The position numbers and the translations under genes are program-made. From Vicinamibacteria bacterium (lineage in GTDB: Bacteria > Acidobacteriota > Vicinamibacteria > Vicinamibacterales > 2-12-FULL-66-21): 9,890 bases of DNA. The notes beneath the pieces are model-generated. The model saw nothing but the letters and a program-made list of their open reading frames with translations, ran no database searches and was not told where the DNA came from. The stretch lies in assembly GCA_025937075.1 (NCBI GenBank), contig JAICSD010000135.1, positions 1 through 9,890 on the forward strand, read 5' to 3'. Positions 1-6,120 of the stretch are shown here, piece by piece; the stretch's first letter is position 1; the number at the start of each line of letters is the position of its first letter.

Positions 1-949
1 AGTAGAAGCCCGATGAATCCGGAAGGAAGAACTGGTCGCCCGCCGCATTCACGATGAACTTGGGCATCGTCAGACGGTCGCGGTATTCGTAGGGCTCTTC
101 GATCCGCATCAGCGCGTGGAACTCCGGCGTGCCGATACGATCCATCAGTCCCTGCTCGACGTAGTCCTGGACGGCGTCCGACCACGCGCCGTACGCACGC
201 CAGTGATGGATGAACGACGGCTCGACGTTCAGCATGTCGATCACCGCCGGTGCGATCGCGATGACGCGGGGATCCACCGCCGCCGTCGTCCACGTCGTCC
301 ACCCGCGCTTTGATGCGCCGGTGACGACGAACCGCGTGACGGCGTGCGCGCCTCCCGGGGACGACGATGTAAAAGCGGTGATCGTGTCCATGGCACGGAC
401 GGCGCTCTTCGTCATGGGCAGCCGCGCGGGCCAGCGATCGTCGCCGGTGCGGATGAAGTGATCCCACGTGTAGGCGATGAAATCGTCTTCCTTGCGCGCC
501 TCGTGCAGCGGATCGTTCCTGAACACGACGGGCTGATTCGGTACGAGGCGCAGTTCCGCGGTGACGGTGCCCGTTTCGCGCGCCGCATCGACGAGCCATC
601 CGGAAGGATGCTCCGGAGCCGGCCGGTCGAGGCTTCCTCCCGTGATGAACAGCAGCCCGATGTCGCTCGTGACGCGATCGGGCCGCACGACGATCAACCA
701 ATGGCGCCAGACGGGTTGTTCCACTTCCCGTTCGGTGAGCCAGCGCTGCGACGTCATGTCGATGATCGTCGTCGTGACGCCGTCCCCTTCGACGTCCTTC
801 ACGGCTTTCCAGGCGAACGCGGGATCAGGCGCCGCGACGTAGCGGTCGAGCGCGGTTTCGGTCGTGCGACTCGGCGCGGGCGCTTGCTGCGCACCAAGCG
901 CGGCGATCGCGAACAGCGGGAACGAAACGAGCAACCGGCGTCGATTCAT
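1..949 (-). CDS. PhoPQ-activated pathogenicity-related family hydrolase, 3' end beyond window
   Basis: The reading frame is open from the ATG at 949 to the window edge (316 codons seen; the C-terminus is missing). Residues 1-20 form an export signal starting MNRRRLLVSF; the arginine run followed by LL could be Tat-like. The body matches the PhoPQ-activated pathogenicity-related family (PqaA/AprA-like, PF10142), an alpha/beta-hydrolase fold group. I see the nucleophile elbow GASKRGW at residues 211-217 (Ser213 as putative nucleophile), a preceding strand FVVT, and NAAGDQFFLPDSSGFY near residues 301-316, where Asp305 is a plausible acid residue. The substrate is unknown for the family; an esterase or peptidase-like role outside the cytoplasm is inferred. 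The start is supported by a -35/-10 promoter 29-57 bp upstream and a weak GAGGGA ribosome site 7 bp before ATG. It is divergent from the CBM9-like gene. Family assignment is confident; reaction is not. Confidence 0.9.
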   Translation of the reverse strand, partial: MNRRRLLVSFPLFAIAALGAQQAPAPSRTTETALDRYVAAPDPAFAWKAVKDVEGDGVTTTIIDMTSQRWLTEREVEQPVWRHWLIVVRPDRVTSDIGLLFITGGSLDRPAPEHPSGWLVDAARETGTVTAELRLVPNQPVVFRNDPLHEARKEDDFIAYTWDHFIRTGDDRWPARLPMTKSAVRAMDTITAFTSSSPGGAHAVTRFVVTGASKRGWTTWTTAAVDPRVIAIAPAVIDMLNVEPSFIHHWRAYGAWSDAVQDYVEQGLMDRIGTPEFHALMRIEEPYEYRDRLTMPKFIVNAAGDQFFLPDSSGFY

Positions 950-977
950 CAGGAGGTCCCTCGAAGCGCTGCCGGCC

Positions 978-1006
978 CTTATACCAGCAACATCACGCGC
1001 AGGCAA
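978..1006 (-). promoter_or_regulatory. Sigma70-like promoter for the PhoPQ-related hydrolase
   Basis: Read on the minus strand, TTGCCT (1001-1006) and TATAAG (978-983) are separated by exactly 17 bp. They match the consensus -35 at 4 of 6 and -10 at 5 of 6 positions. A start about 7 bp downstream would give a leader of roughly 20 nt before the ATG at 949. This is the best conventional promoter in the window. Confidence 0.6.
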
Positions 1007-1021
1007 TTCGCGCCGGATTGG

Positions 1022-1029
1022 TGTAGCCT
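1022..1029 (+). promoter_or_regulatory. Putative -10 element of a near-leaderless transcript (CBM9-like gene)
   Basis: TGTAGCCT lies 8 bp before the ATG at 1038. A TAGCCT -10 (1024-1029) would start transcription within a base or two of the start codon, and no Shine-Dalgarno sequence precedes that ATG. No good -35 is visible. The same TAGCNT shape occurs upstream of two other genes in the window, which is the main reason for calling it. Confidence 0.35.
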
Positions 1030-1037
1030 TCAGCGCC

Positions 1038-1775
1038 ATGATGCTTCGCTTTGCCGCTCTCCTCTGTGTCGCCGTCTTGTCAGCGCTTCCGCATTCGGCG
1101 CAGGCGCCGGCCCAGGCGCAACGGCCGCAGCTCACGGTGAAACGCGTCGATGACTTCGAGGTGACGGGCGCGGGCGAGAATGCCGCCTGGCGCACGACCG
1201 AGTGGACGCAGTTGCGCCGACGGCAGGCGGACGGCCGTCCGTACGACACGCGCGTCAAGATGCTCTACTCGAACACGGGCGTCTACGTGCTGATGGAAGG
1301 AACCGACCGCAAGCTCACGGCCACCATGAACGAGGACTTCATGGATCTGTGGAACGAGGACGTCTTCGAGGTGTACTTCTGGCCCGACGAGCGGTATTCC
1401 GTCTATTTCGAGTACGAGATCTCGCCGCTCGATCACGAGCTGCCGATTCTGATTCCGAACTTCGGCGGCAAGTTCCTCGGATGGCGTCCGTGGCACTATG
1501 ACGGTGATCGACGTACCCGAAAGGCCACCACGACGATCGATGGCCCGAAGCAGTCAGGCGCGGCGATCTCCGGCTGGCGCGCCGAGGTGTTCTTCCCCTA
1601 CACCCTGCTCCGGCCGCTGCAGAACGTCCCGCCGACGCCGGGCACGCGCTGGCGCGGCAATTTCTATCGCATGGACTACGACGAGGGGAAGCGCACGCAA
1701 TGGGACTGGGCGCCCGTCGGCGAGAGCTTCCACGAGTACGAGAAGTTCGGCGATCTGGTTTTTGTGGAGCGGTAG
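1038..1775 (+). CDS. Secreted CBM9-like carbohydrate-binding domain protein
   Basis: A 245-residue protein with a signal peptide (residues 1-22, ending ALPHSAQA) followed by a single CBM9-like (DOMON-type) beta-sandwich. Family hallmarks visible are WNEDVFEVYFWPD at residues 105-117 and YFEYEISP at 123-130, then GWRAEVFFPYTLL at 179-191 and the closing WDWAPVGESFHEYEKFGDLVF. No catalytic domain is attached, so it is probably a periplasmic or surface glycan-binding protein; ligand unknown. The frame stays open upstream to an ATG at 864, but that part lies antisense to the hydrolase, and only the ATG at 1038 begins with a signal peptide. ATG 1041 is an alternative. It lacks a ribosome site, so translation may be leaderless. 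It is divergent from the PhoPQ-related hydrolase and convergent with the PIG-L gene. Confidence 0.87.
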   Translation: MMLRFAALLCVAVLSALPHSAQAPAQAQRPQLTVKRVDDFEVTGAGENAAWRTTEWTQLRRRQADGRPYDTRVKMLYSNTGVYVLMEGTDRKLTATMNEDFMDLWNEDVFEVYFWPDERYSVYFEYEISPLDHELPILIPNFGGKFLGWRPWHYDGDRRTRKATTTIDGPKQSGAAISGWRAEVFFPYTLLRPLQNVPPTPGTRWRGNFYRMDYDEGKRTQWDWAPVGESFHEYEKFGDLVFVER

Positions 1776-1779
1776 GAGA

Positions 1780-1800
1780 GGCGGCCCTGAACGGGCCGCC
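1780..1800. terminator. GC-rich hairpin between convergent genes, palindromic repeat copy A
   Basis: Arms GGCGGCCC (1780-1787) and GGGCCGCC (1793-1800) pair perfectly over 8 bp around a TGAAC loop and are followed by CTACG. It lies 4 bp after the CBM9-like stop and 8 bp beyond the PIG-L stop, so it could terminate both. There is no T-tract. A related palindrome with the same CCTGA core and CGCCCTACG tail occurs at 2801-2825, so it may instead be a dispersed intergenic repeat. Confidence 0.55.
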
Positions 1801-1808
1801 CTACGACC

Positions 1809-2741
1809 TCACTTTCCTGCAGGCAGGAACGGGAACAGCTTGCGCAGGAGCGCCTCGTCGGGCCGCGCGCCGTACTCGCAGATCTCGAATGCCTCGGCGT
1901 GGCGGACCGCCTTCCCTTTCTGCGCACCGTACCATTTCACCAGCGCAGCCCTGACGTCGGCTGTGGGCTCGCCGGCGCGCGTCTGCTTCAGCCACTGCCG
2001 CCGTTCGCTGGCGTTCGACGGCACCTTGTCGAGCTCGTGGTCGACCCACGGCAGCCACTCGTACATCTGCGACACGTGCGCGTCGAGCATGTCGATCTTC
2101 TTCTCGATCACATCGTCGATCGAGATCGCCACGTCAGGCCTGAACGGCGCCGGCTTCTGGAACCGATCCTCGAAATACATGAACACGGGATTCTTCCGAA
2201 GCGCCGGCGTATCGGAGGCGATGTTCGGCACGACGACCATATAGGCGGCGTCCTGCACGAGCACGCCCGTGTAGCGATGATCCGGATGGTAGTCGTTGGG
2301 CCGCGGCGCGAGCACCAGGTCCGCGTTCCATTGCCTGATCTGACGGATGACCTGTTCCCGCACGTCCACGGTCGGGAGAAGCTGCCCGTCGTGATTGTCG
2401 AGGACGACGTACTCGATGCCGATGCGGCGTCCGGCTTCGCGGGCCTCCGCGCGCCGGCGTGCAGCGAGCGCGCCCCCGCCCTCGGTCTGATGACCGGCGT
2501 CGCCGTTGGTGACGGAGACGAACCGCACACGGTGCCCGAGCGCCGCATACATCGCGGCCACGCCGCCGGCTCCCTGATCGCAGTCGTCCGGATGCGCGCC
2601 GAACGCGATGATGTTCAACTTTCCGTCCGTGCTCGGCGCCTGCGTCCGCTCCGGCGCTGGTTGCTGGGCAGTCACCGCGGCAACGCAGCAGACGAGACAT
2701 GTGACGAAGATGAACTGATGCGCGCGCCTATGAGACATCAT
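1809..2741 (-). CDS. Exported PIG-L (LmbE-like) family zinc deacetylase
   Basis: A 310-residue protein with a signal peptide (residues 1-25, hydrophobic core FIFVTCLVCCVAAVTA). The zinc-binding AHPDD motif is at residues 49-53 (His50, Asp52 and Asp53 are the usual metal and catalytic residues) and the third ligand motif HPDH at 152-155, preceded by PRPNDY. These define the PIG-L/LmbE deacetylase family (PF02585), which removes acetyl groups from N-acetylglucosamine-type amino sugars. The export signal points to an extracytoplasmic glycan or glycoconjugate rather than mycothiol- or bacillithiol-type cytosolic substrates. The start is firm: AGGAGG at 2749-2754 lies 7 bp upstream of ATG 2741; a second ATG follows directly. 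It stands alone between two related palindromes (1780-1800 and 2801-2825) and is convergent with the CBM9-like gene. Exact substrate not predictable. Confidence 0.92.
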   Translation of the reverse strand: MMSHRRAHQFIFVTCLVCCVAAVTAQQPAPERTQAPSTDGKLNIIAFGAHPDDCDQGAGGVAAMYAALGHRVRFVSVTNGDAGHQTEGGGALAARRRAEAREAGRRIGIEYVVLDNHDGQLLPTVDVREQVIRQIRQWNADLVLAPRPNDYHPDHRYTGVLVQDAAYMVVVPNIASDTPALRKNPVFMYFEDRFQKPAPFRPDVAISIDDVIEKKIDMLDAHVSQMYEWLPWVDHELDKVPSNASERRQWLKQTRAGEPTADVRAALVKWYGAQKGKAVRHAEAFEICEYGARPDEALLRKLFPFLPAGK

Positions 2742-2765
2742 GATACGGCCTCCTGAGCCGCGCCT

Positions 2766-2771
2766 ACGCTA
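2766..2771 (-). promoter_or_regulatory. Possible -10 element for the PIG-L gene
   Basis: Minus-strand TAGCGT lies 24 bp before the ATG at 2741. A start near 2759 would give a leader of about 18 nt containing the AGGAGG ribosome site. There is no convincing -35. It is called mainly because it resembles TAGCCT (1024-1029) and TAGCAT (7239-7244) in front of other genes. Confidence 0.28.
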
Positions 2772-2800
2772 CCACGGGCGCTTTTGAAGACGCGCTCGAC

Positions 2801-2825
2801 AGGGCGGGCCTGAGAGGCCCGCCCT
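2801..2825. repeat. Perfect 10-bp palindrome, repeat copy B
   Basis: Arms AGGGCGGGCC (2801-2810) and GGCCCGCCCT (2816-2825) pair without mismatch around a TGAGA loop and are followed by ACGG. Copy A at 1780-1800 shares the CCTGA centre and the CGCCCTACG tail. The two copies bracket the PIG-L gene. Copy B is upstream of both neighbouring genes, so it is not a terminator for either. A REP-like dispersed element is the likeliest reading. Confidence 0.6.
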
Positions 2826-2863
2826 ACGGCTGGGAGACTCCGAACCCCGGCTCCCGAATTCGG

Positions 2864-2901
2864 CCAACCTCCAACAACCAACAACCCACAACCGACAACC
2901 A
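2864..2901. repeat. C/A-only tract with four NACAACC heptamers
   Basis: In these 38 bases the plus strand is C or A except for T2870 and G2894. Positions 2873-2900 are four exact heptamers AACAACC, AACAACC, CACAACC, GACAACC, differing only at the first base. The minus strand is therefore G/T-rich with repeated GG runs spaced by TTGT, which could form a two-tetrad G-quadruplex. The tract lies 38 bp from palindrome copy B. Both frames crossing it look like repeat translations, not genes. Confidence 0.7.
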
Positions 2902-2935
2902 TTGGGCACGACCGGTGCACTGTGTGCGCTCCGTA

Positions 2936-3028
2936 CCGATTCCGGCCGTTTTTCGAGGCAAATCGGCGCGCGGACACGCAGTTTCGTAAGTCCGTGTCCG
3001 ATTTCGGAGCGATCTGCCGCTCTGGAGG
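2936..3028 (+). promoter_or_regulatory. Structured leader before the fecR-like gene
   Basis: CCGATT (2936-2941) can pair with AATCGG (2961-2966). CGGACACG (2971-2978) pairs exactly with CGTGTCCG (2993-3000) across a 14-nt loop, and this stem can be extended past a bulge by AAATC (2960-2964) with GATTT (3000-3004). The two folds compete for the AAATCGG strand. A third hairpin, GAGCG (3007-3011) with CGCTC (3018-3022), ends 2 nt before the GGAGG ribosome site (3024-3028). Whether the whole stretch is transcribed is unknown, because no clear promoter was found in 2902-3033. Confidence 0.35.
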
Positions 3029-3033
3029 TTCAC

Positions 3034-3486
3034 ATGACGCTCGTTCGCTGGTCGGTCGGCGTCCTCGGATTCGTGGTCGCGTCGGTGACTCCGGTGTTCG
3101 CCCAGCAGCCAGCGGCGGCAGGGCACGTGAAGATCGTCTCGGGCCGCGCGTTCGTGGTGCGCGGCGGATCCGCGATTGCCGCCCAGCCCGGCCAGGTCAT
3201 CTTCCAGAACGACACGCTGCGCACGGGAGCGGACGGCGCAATCGGGGTCACGTTGAACGATGACACGCGCGTGTCGCTCGGCCCCTCGAGCGAGGCGCGC
3301 GTCGATCGCTTCGTGTTCGCGCCAGGCGAAGGCAGCGTCGGCATGGTCCTGAAGTTCATGCGCGGCGTCGCCGCGTACGTATCCGGCCGGATGGCGAAGC
3401 TCGCGCCCGACTCGGTGCGACTCGAAACGCCCGCCGCGATCGTCGGCGTCCGCGGGACCACGATCGTGATACGCGTCGAACCGTAA
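3034..3486 (+). CDS. Secreted FecR-domain protein
   Basis: A 150-residue protein with a signal peptide (residues 1-23, ending PVFA before QQ) and a single FecR domain (PF04773) filling the rest. Typical features are VKIVSGRAFVVRGG near 32-45, NDTLRTGADGAIGVTLNDDTRVSLGP at 59-84 (quoted here as the central repeat-like strands), and the terminal TPAAIVGVRGTT at 132-143. It lacks the cytoplasmic anti-sigma segment and transmembrane helix of classical FecR, and no sigma factor or TonB receptor gene is nearby. A periplasmic sensor or binding role for the operon is therefore inferred, not ferric citrate signalling. The start at 3034 has GGAGG 5 bp upstream; an upstream in-frame ATG at 2902 lacks a signal peptide and runs through leader DNA. 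Its TAA overlaps the next gene's ATG by one base. Confidence 0.88.
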   Translation: MTLVRWSVGVLGFVVASVTPVFAQQPAAAGHVKIVSGRAFVVRGGSAIAAQPGQVIFQNDTLRTGADGAIGVTLNDDTRVSLGPSSEARVDRFVFAPGEGSVGMVLKFMRGVAAYVSGRMAKLAPDSVRLETPAAIVGVRGTTIVIRVEP

Positions 3487-4121
3487 TGCGCCGGAGTCGG
3501 GCTGCAGCGGCGGCGGCGCTCGCGGTCGCGGCCGCTGCGTGCGGTCCGAAACGAATCGCGCCGGCCGGCGCGGACTCAACGCCGCACGTACTCATCGCCC
3601 TGCTGCCCGATCCCGAGACGCGCACGACGGGGCGCGCGGCCGTCTTCACATCCCTCGGCAGCGTCGACCTCTCGGCCCCGCGCGCCTCGACCAAGGTCGC
3701 CGCCAGGCGCAAACCGGGCGACACCCAGATATTGAGCGAATCGGACGTCGAGCGCCTCTTCGGCGAGGCGCTGGCCGCCCTTCCGCCTGCGCCGAAACAC
3801 TTCACGCTTTACTTCAGGTTCGAGTCGGACGAGCTGACCGACGAGTCCCGCGCGCTGGTGCCCGACATCCTCGACGCGGTCACCGCCACTGCCGTGCCAG
3901 AAGTCGTTGTCGTCGGGCACACGGACACGCTCGGCACGCGGCGCGCCAACTTCGATCTCGGGCTCAAACGAGCGACGATGGTGCGCACGTTTCTCATCAG
4001 CGCCGGGCTGAACGCGCGGATGATCGAGGTGATGTCGCACGGCGAGGGCGACCTGCTGGTCCACACGCCCGACGAGACCCCCGAGCCGCGCAACCGCCGC
4101 GTCGAGATCTCCGTCCGGTAG
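3486..4121 (+). CDS. OmpA-family peptidoglycan-binding lipoprotein
   Basis: A 211-residue predicted lipoprotein. Residues 1-18 are an alanine-rich signal followed by Cys19 in the context AAACG; the -3 residue is Ala rather than Leu, so the lipobox is imperfect. Residues about 30-100 match no family I recognise. Residues about 104-211 form an OmpA C-terminal domain (PF00691): FTLYFRFESDELT (106-118), VVVGHTDTLG (141-150; the Asp in this loop normally contacts diaminopimelate), NFDLGLKRA (155-163) and the final NRRVEI (203-208; the conserved Arg also contacts peptidoglycan). It should tether outer membrane to peptidoglycan. The ATG overlaps the TAA of fecR-like (TAATG) and has no ribosome site of its own, which points to translational coupling. 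The next gene starts 9 bp after its stop. Confidence 0.9.
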   Translation: MRRSRAAAAAALAVAAAACGPKRIAPAGADSTPHVLIALLPDPETRTTGRAAVFTSLGSVDLSAPRASTKVAARRKPGDTQILSESDVERLFGEALAALPPAPKHFTLYFRFESDELTDESRALVPDILDAVTATAVPEVVVVGHTDTLGTRRANFDLGLKRATMVRTFLISAGLNARMIEVMSHGEGDLLVHTPDETPEPRNRRVEISVR

Positions 4122-4130
4122 CGCCGGTCC

Positions 4131-6083
4131 ATGAGACGCCTCGGCCTCGGGCCGATCCGCCGCCGCCTCGTGCTCCTCTGCGGTCTCGTCCCGGTCGCGG
4201 CGACGGCGGTTCTCGCGCTCTATCGGCCGCCATTCCTGGCGCGCATCGACGACACCGTCTACGACGTTCTCATGCGCTCGGCGCGGACGGCGCCCCGCGG
4301 CAACCGCGTTGCCATCGTCGACATCGATGAGCGCAGCCTTGCTGCGGTCGGACAGTGGCCGTGGCGGCGCGACCGCGTGGCGGAGCTGATCTCAGGCCTT
4401 CGCGCGCTCGGCGCCTCCACGATCGCGCTGGACATCATCTTTGCCGAGCAGGATCGCTTCGACGCGGTCGAACGCGCAGCCGACGATGGGATACGGCCGC
4501 GAGGACCGGACGAGGCGCTCGCGGCCGCGCTGCGGCAAGGGCACGTGATTCTCGGCTACGGCCTGACGTTCGACGGCGGCGTGCCGAATCTTCACGGGTG
4601 TGTGCTGCATCCGATCAGCCTTGCCGTTCAGCGCCCGCGCGAGGATACGGGCGAAACGCCGTACTTTCGCGCGGACAGCGCCGTGTGCAGCCTTCCCGCG
4701 CTCGCGACGGCGGCGAACGCCTCGGGCTTCCTCAACGCCGCCCCCGATTCCGATGGCATCCTGCGACGCGTCCCGCTCGTCGCGGAGCTCGACGGCCGCA
4801 CCTATCCAAGCCTAGCCGTCGCGGCGACGGCAGCGGCGATCGGGGCGAAGGACATCAGCCTGCACGTCGCAAACGTGAACGCTGCGTCGCTGCGAGTCGA
4901 CGACCGGATCGTGCCCGTCGACGGCAAGAGCAACCTGCTCGTGCGGTACCGTGGGCGCAAGAAGACGTTTCCGTACCTGTCGGCGGCCGACGTCATGAAC
5001 GGACGGCTCGATCCAGAGGCCGTGCGCGGAAAGATCGTGTTCGTCGGAACGACCGCGCTCGGCACGCGCGAGGTGGTGGCGACCCCGCTCGATACCCTGT
5101 TCGCGGGCGTCGAGGTGCAGGCCACCGTTGCGGACAATCTTCTGGAACAGAGCTACATCCGGCGCTCCCCTCTTGGTGCGATGCTCGAGAGCACCGCCGC
5201 GCTCGTCCTCGGGCTGACGATTGCGACGATCGTCGCCGTCGCGGGGGTCGCGTCCGGTGTCGTCGGGTGGGCGGCAGGCACGAGCGGCATCTGGTTCGGC
5301 GCCGTCTGGCTGCTCTCGACCGACGGGCTGTTCGTGTCGCCGCTCTTTCCGATGATTGCCGCGGCTGGCGCCCTTGCCGTGATGACGCTCGCGAAGTTCG
5401 GCGTCGAACGGCGCCGCGCCGAGAGCGCCGGCCGCGAGCGGACGGCGGCGCAGCGTCTGATGGTGCAGACGCTGCTCTCGCTGACGGAAGTTCGCGACGC
5501 CGAAACCGGGCGCCACTCGCGGCGCACGCAGGACTACGCGCGCGTGCTCGCGAGCGCGCTCGCGCACCGCGACGATTTCCACGAGTACCTCACGGCCCCG
5601 TGCATCGATCTTCTCTCGAGCCTCGCGCCGCTGCACGACATCGGCAAGGTCGGCATTCCCGATCACATCCTCAACAAGCCAGGTCCGCTCACGCCCGACG
5701 AGTACGCCGAGATGCAGAAGCACCCGGCGCTCGGACGCGACGTCATCCTGAAGGCCGAACAGCAGGTGGGCGTCCGGGACGATGCGACGCTCGCGATGGC
5801 AAAGGACATCGTCTACACGCATCACGAACGGTGGGACGGCACCGGGTATCCGCGAGGGCTGCACGGGACCGAGATTCCCGTTCCTGGGCGAATCATGGCC
5901 GTCGTCGACGTCTACGATGCCGCGGTCAGCCGGAATCTGTACAAGCGGTCAATACCGCACGATCAGGCGGTCAGCCTGATCGCCGCGGGAAAGGGGACGC
6001 ACTTCGACCCGGCGGTCGTCGACGCGTTCCTCACGGTCGCGACTCGGTTCGAAGAGATTTCGCGCGAAGCGGATGCGCGCTGA
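4131..6083 (+). CDS. CHASE2-HD-GYP membrane protein, predicted c-di-GMP phosphodiesterase
   Basis: A 650-residue inner-membrane sensor enzyme. One N-terminal transmembrane helix (about 12-31) leads to a periplasmic CHASE2 domain (about 35-345; start FLARIDDTVYDVLMR, later VAIVDIDERSL, GKIVFVGTTALGT and FAGVEVQATVADNLL). Three helices follow (about 351-378, 383-402, 403-423), then a short charged linker and a cytoplasmic HD-GYP domain. HD-GYP residues are intact: ETGRHSRR (458-465), LHDIGKVGIPD (501-511; His502-Asp503), HHERWDGTGYP (564-574) and VVDVYDAAVS (591-600). HD-GYP enzymes hydrolyse c-di-GMP to pGpG or GMP. CHASE2 is more often linked to adenylate cyclases, kinases or GGDEF/EAL domains. 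It is the third gene of the FecR-OmpA operon, 9 bp after the lipoprotein stop, with no ribosome site, suggesting reinitiation. The periplasmic ligand is unknown. Confidence 0.95.
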   Translation: MRRLGLGPIRRRLVLLCGLVPVAATAVLALYRPPFLARIDDTVYDVLMRSARTAPRGNRVAIVDIDERSLAAVGQWPWRRDRVAELISGLRALGASTIALDIIFAEQDRFDAVERAADDGIRPRGPDEALAAALRQGHVILGYGLTFDGGVPNLHGCVLHPISLAVQRPREDTGETPYFRADSAVCSLPALATAANASGFLNAAPDSDGILRRVPLVAELDGRTYPSLAVAATAAAIGAKDISLHVANVNAASLRVDDRIVPVDGKSNLLVRYRGRKKTFPYLSAADVMNGRLDPEAVRGKIVFVGTTALGTREVVATPLDTLFAGVEVQATVADNLLEQSYIRRSPLGAMLESTAALVLGLTIATIVAVAGVASGVVGWAAGTSGIWFGAVWLLSTDGLFVSPLFPMIAAAGALAVMTLAKFGVERRRAESAGRERTAAQRLMVQTLLSLTEVRDAETGRHSRRTQDYARVLASALAHRDDFHEYLTAPCIDLLSSLAPLHDIGKVGIPDHILNKPGPLTPDEYAEMQKHPALGRDVILKAEQQVGVRDDATLAMAKDIVYTHHERWDGTGYPRGLHGTEIPVPGRIMAVVDVYDAAVSRNLYKRSIPHDQAVSLIAAGKGTHFDPAVVDAFLTVATRFEEISREADAR

Positions 6084-6085
6084 TC

Positions 6086-6120
6086 CGCGCAATTGAAGTT
6101 GCGCGCGACGAGTTGCGCGC
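6086..6120. terminator. Hairpin between convergent genes with a 10-bp direct repeat
   Basis: CGCGCAA (6086-6092) pairs with TTGCGCG (6099-6105) around TTGAAG. AGTTGCGCGC then occurs twice (6097-6106 and 6111-6120), so the left arm has two possible partners. It fills the 36-bp gap between the HD-GYP stop and the Gfo/Idh stop codon at 6120. No T-tract is present, so intrinsic termination is only plausible. Confidence 0.4.

Noticed and set aside
951..957. AGGAGGT on the plus strand, resembling a strong ribosome site
   Set aside because: No plus-strand start codon follows at a usable distance; it is the complement of the hydrolase leader.
344..1153. Open plus-strand frame of 269 codons antisense to the left-edge gene
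   Set aside because: The minus strand encodes an uninterrupted PhoPQ-related hydrolase with its nucleophile elbow.
2873..2900. CRISPR-like array
   Set aside because: Units are 7 bp and directly tandem with no spacers.
2949..3004. Possible c-di-GMP (GEMM-type) riboswitch before the FecR/HD-GYP operon
   Set aside because: GGCAAA and ACGCA words are present and the context is tempting, but the GAAA tetraloop, the GGGACGCAAAGCC block and the tetraloop receptor are not found in order. A covariance-model search (Infernal, Rfam c-di-GMP models) would decide.
3034..3486. Classical FecR anti-sigma/TonB signalling system
   Set aside because: The protein has a signal peptide and only the FecR domain; no sigma factor gene or TonB receptor lies nearby.
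2738..3579. Minus-strand frames through the heptamer tract giving VVGCGLLVVGG-like peptides
   Set aside because: These are translations of a G/T-rich tandem repeat and of DNA antisense to fecR-like; no gene features.
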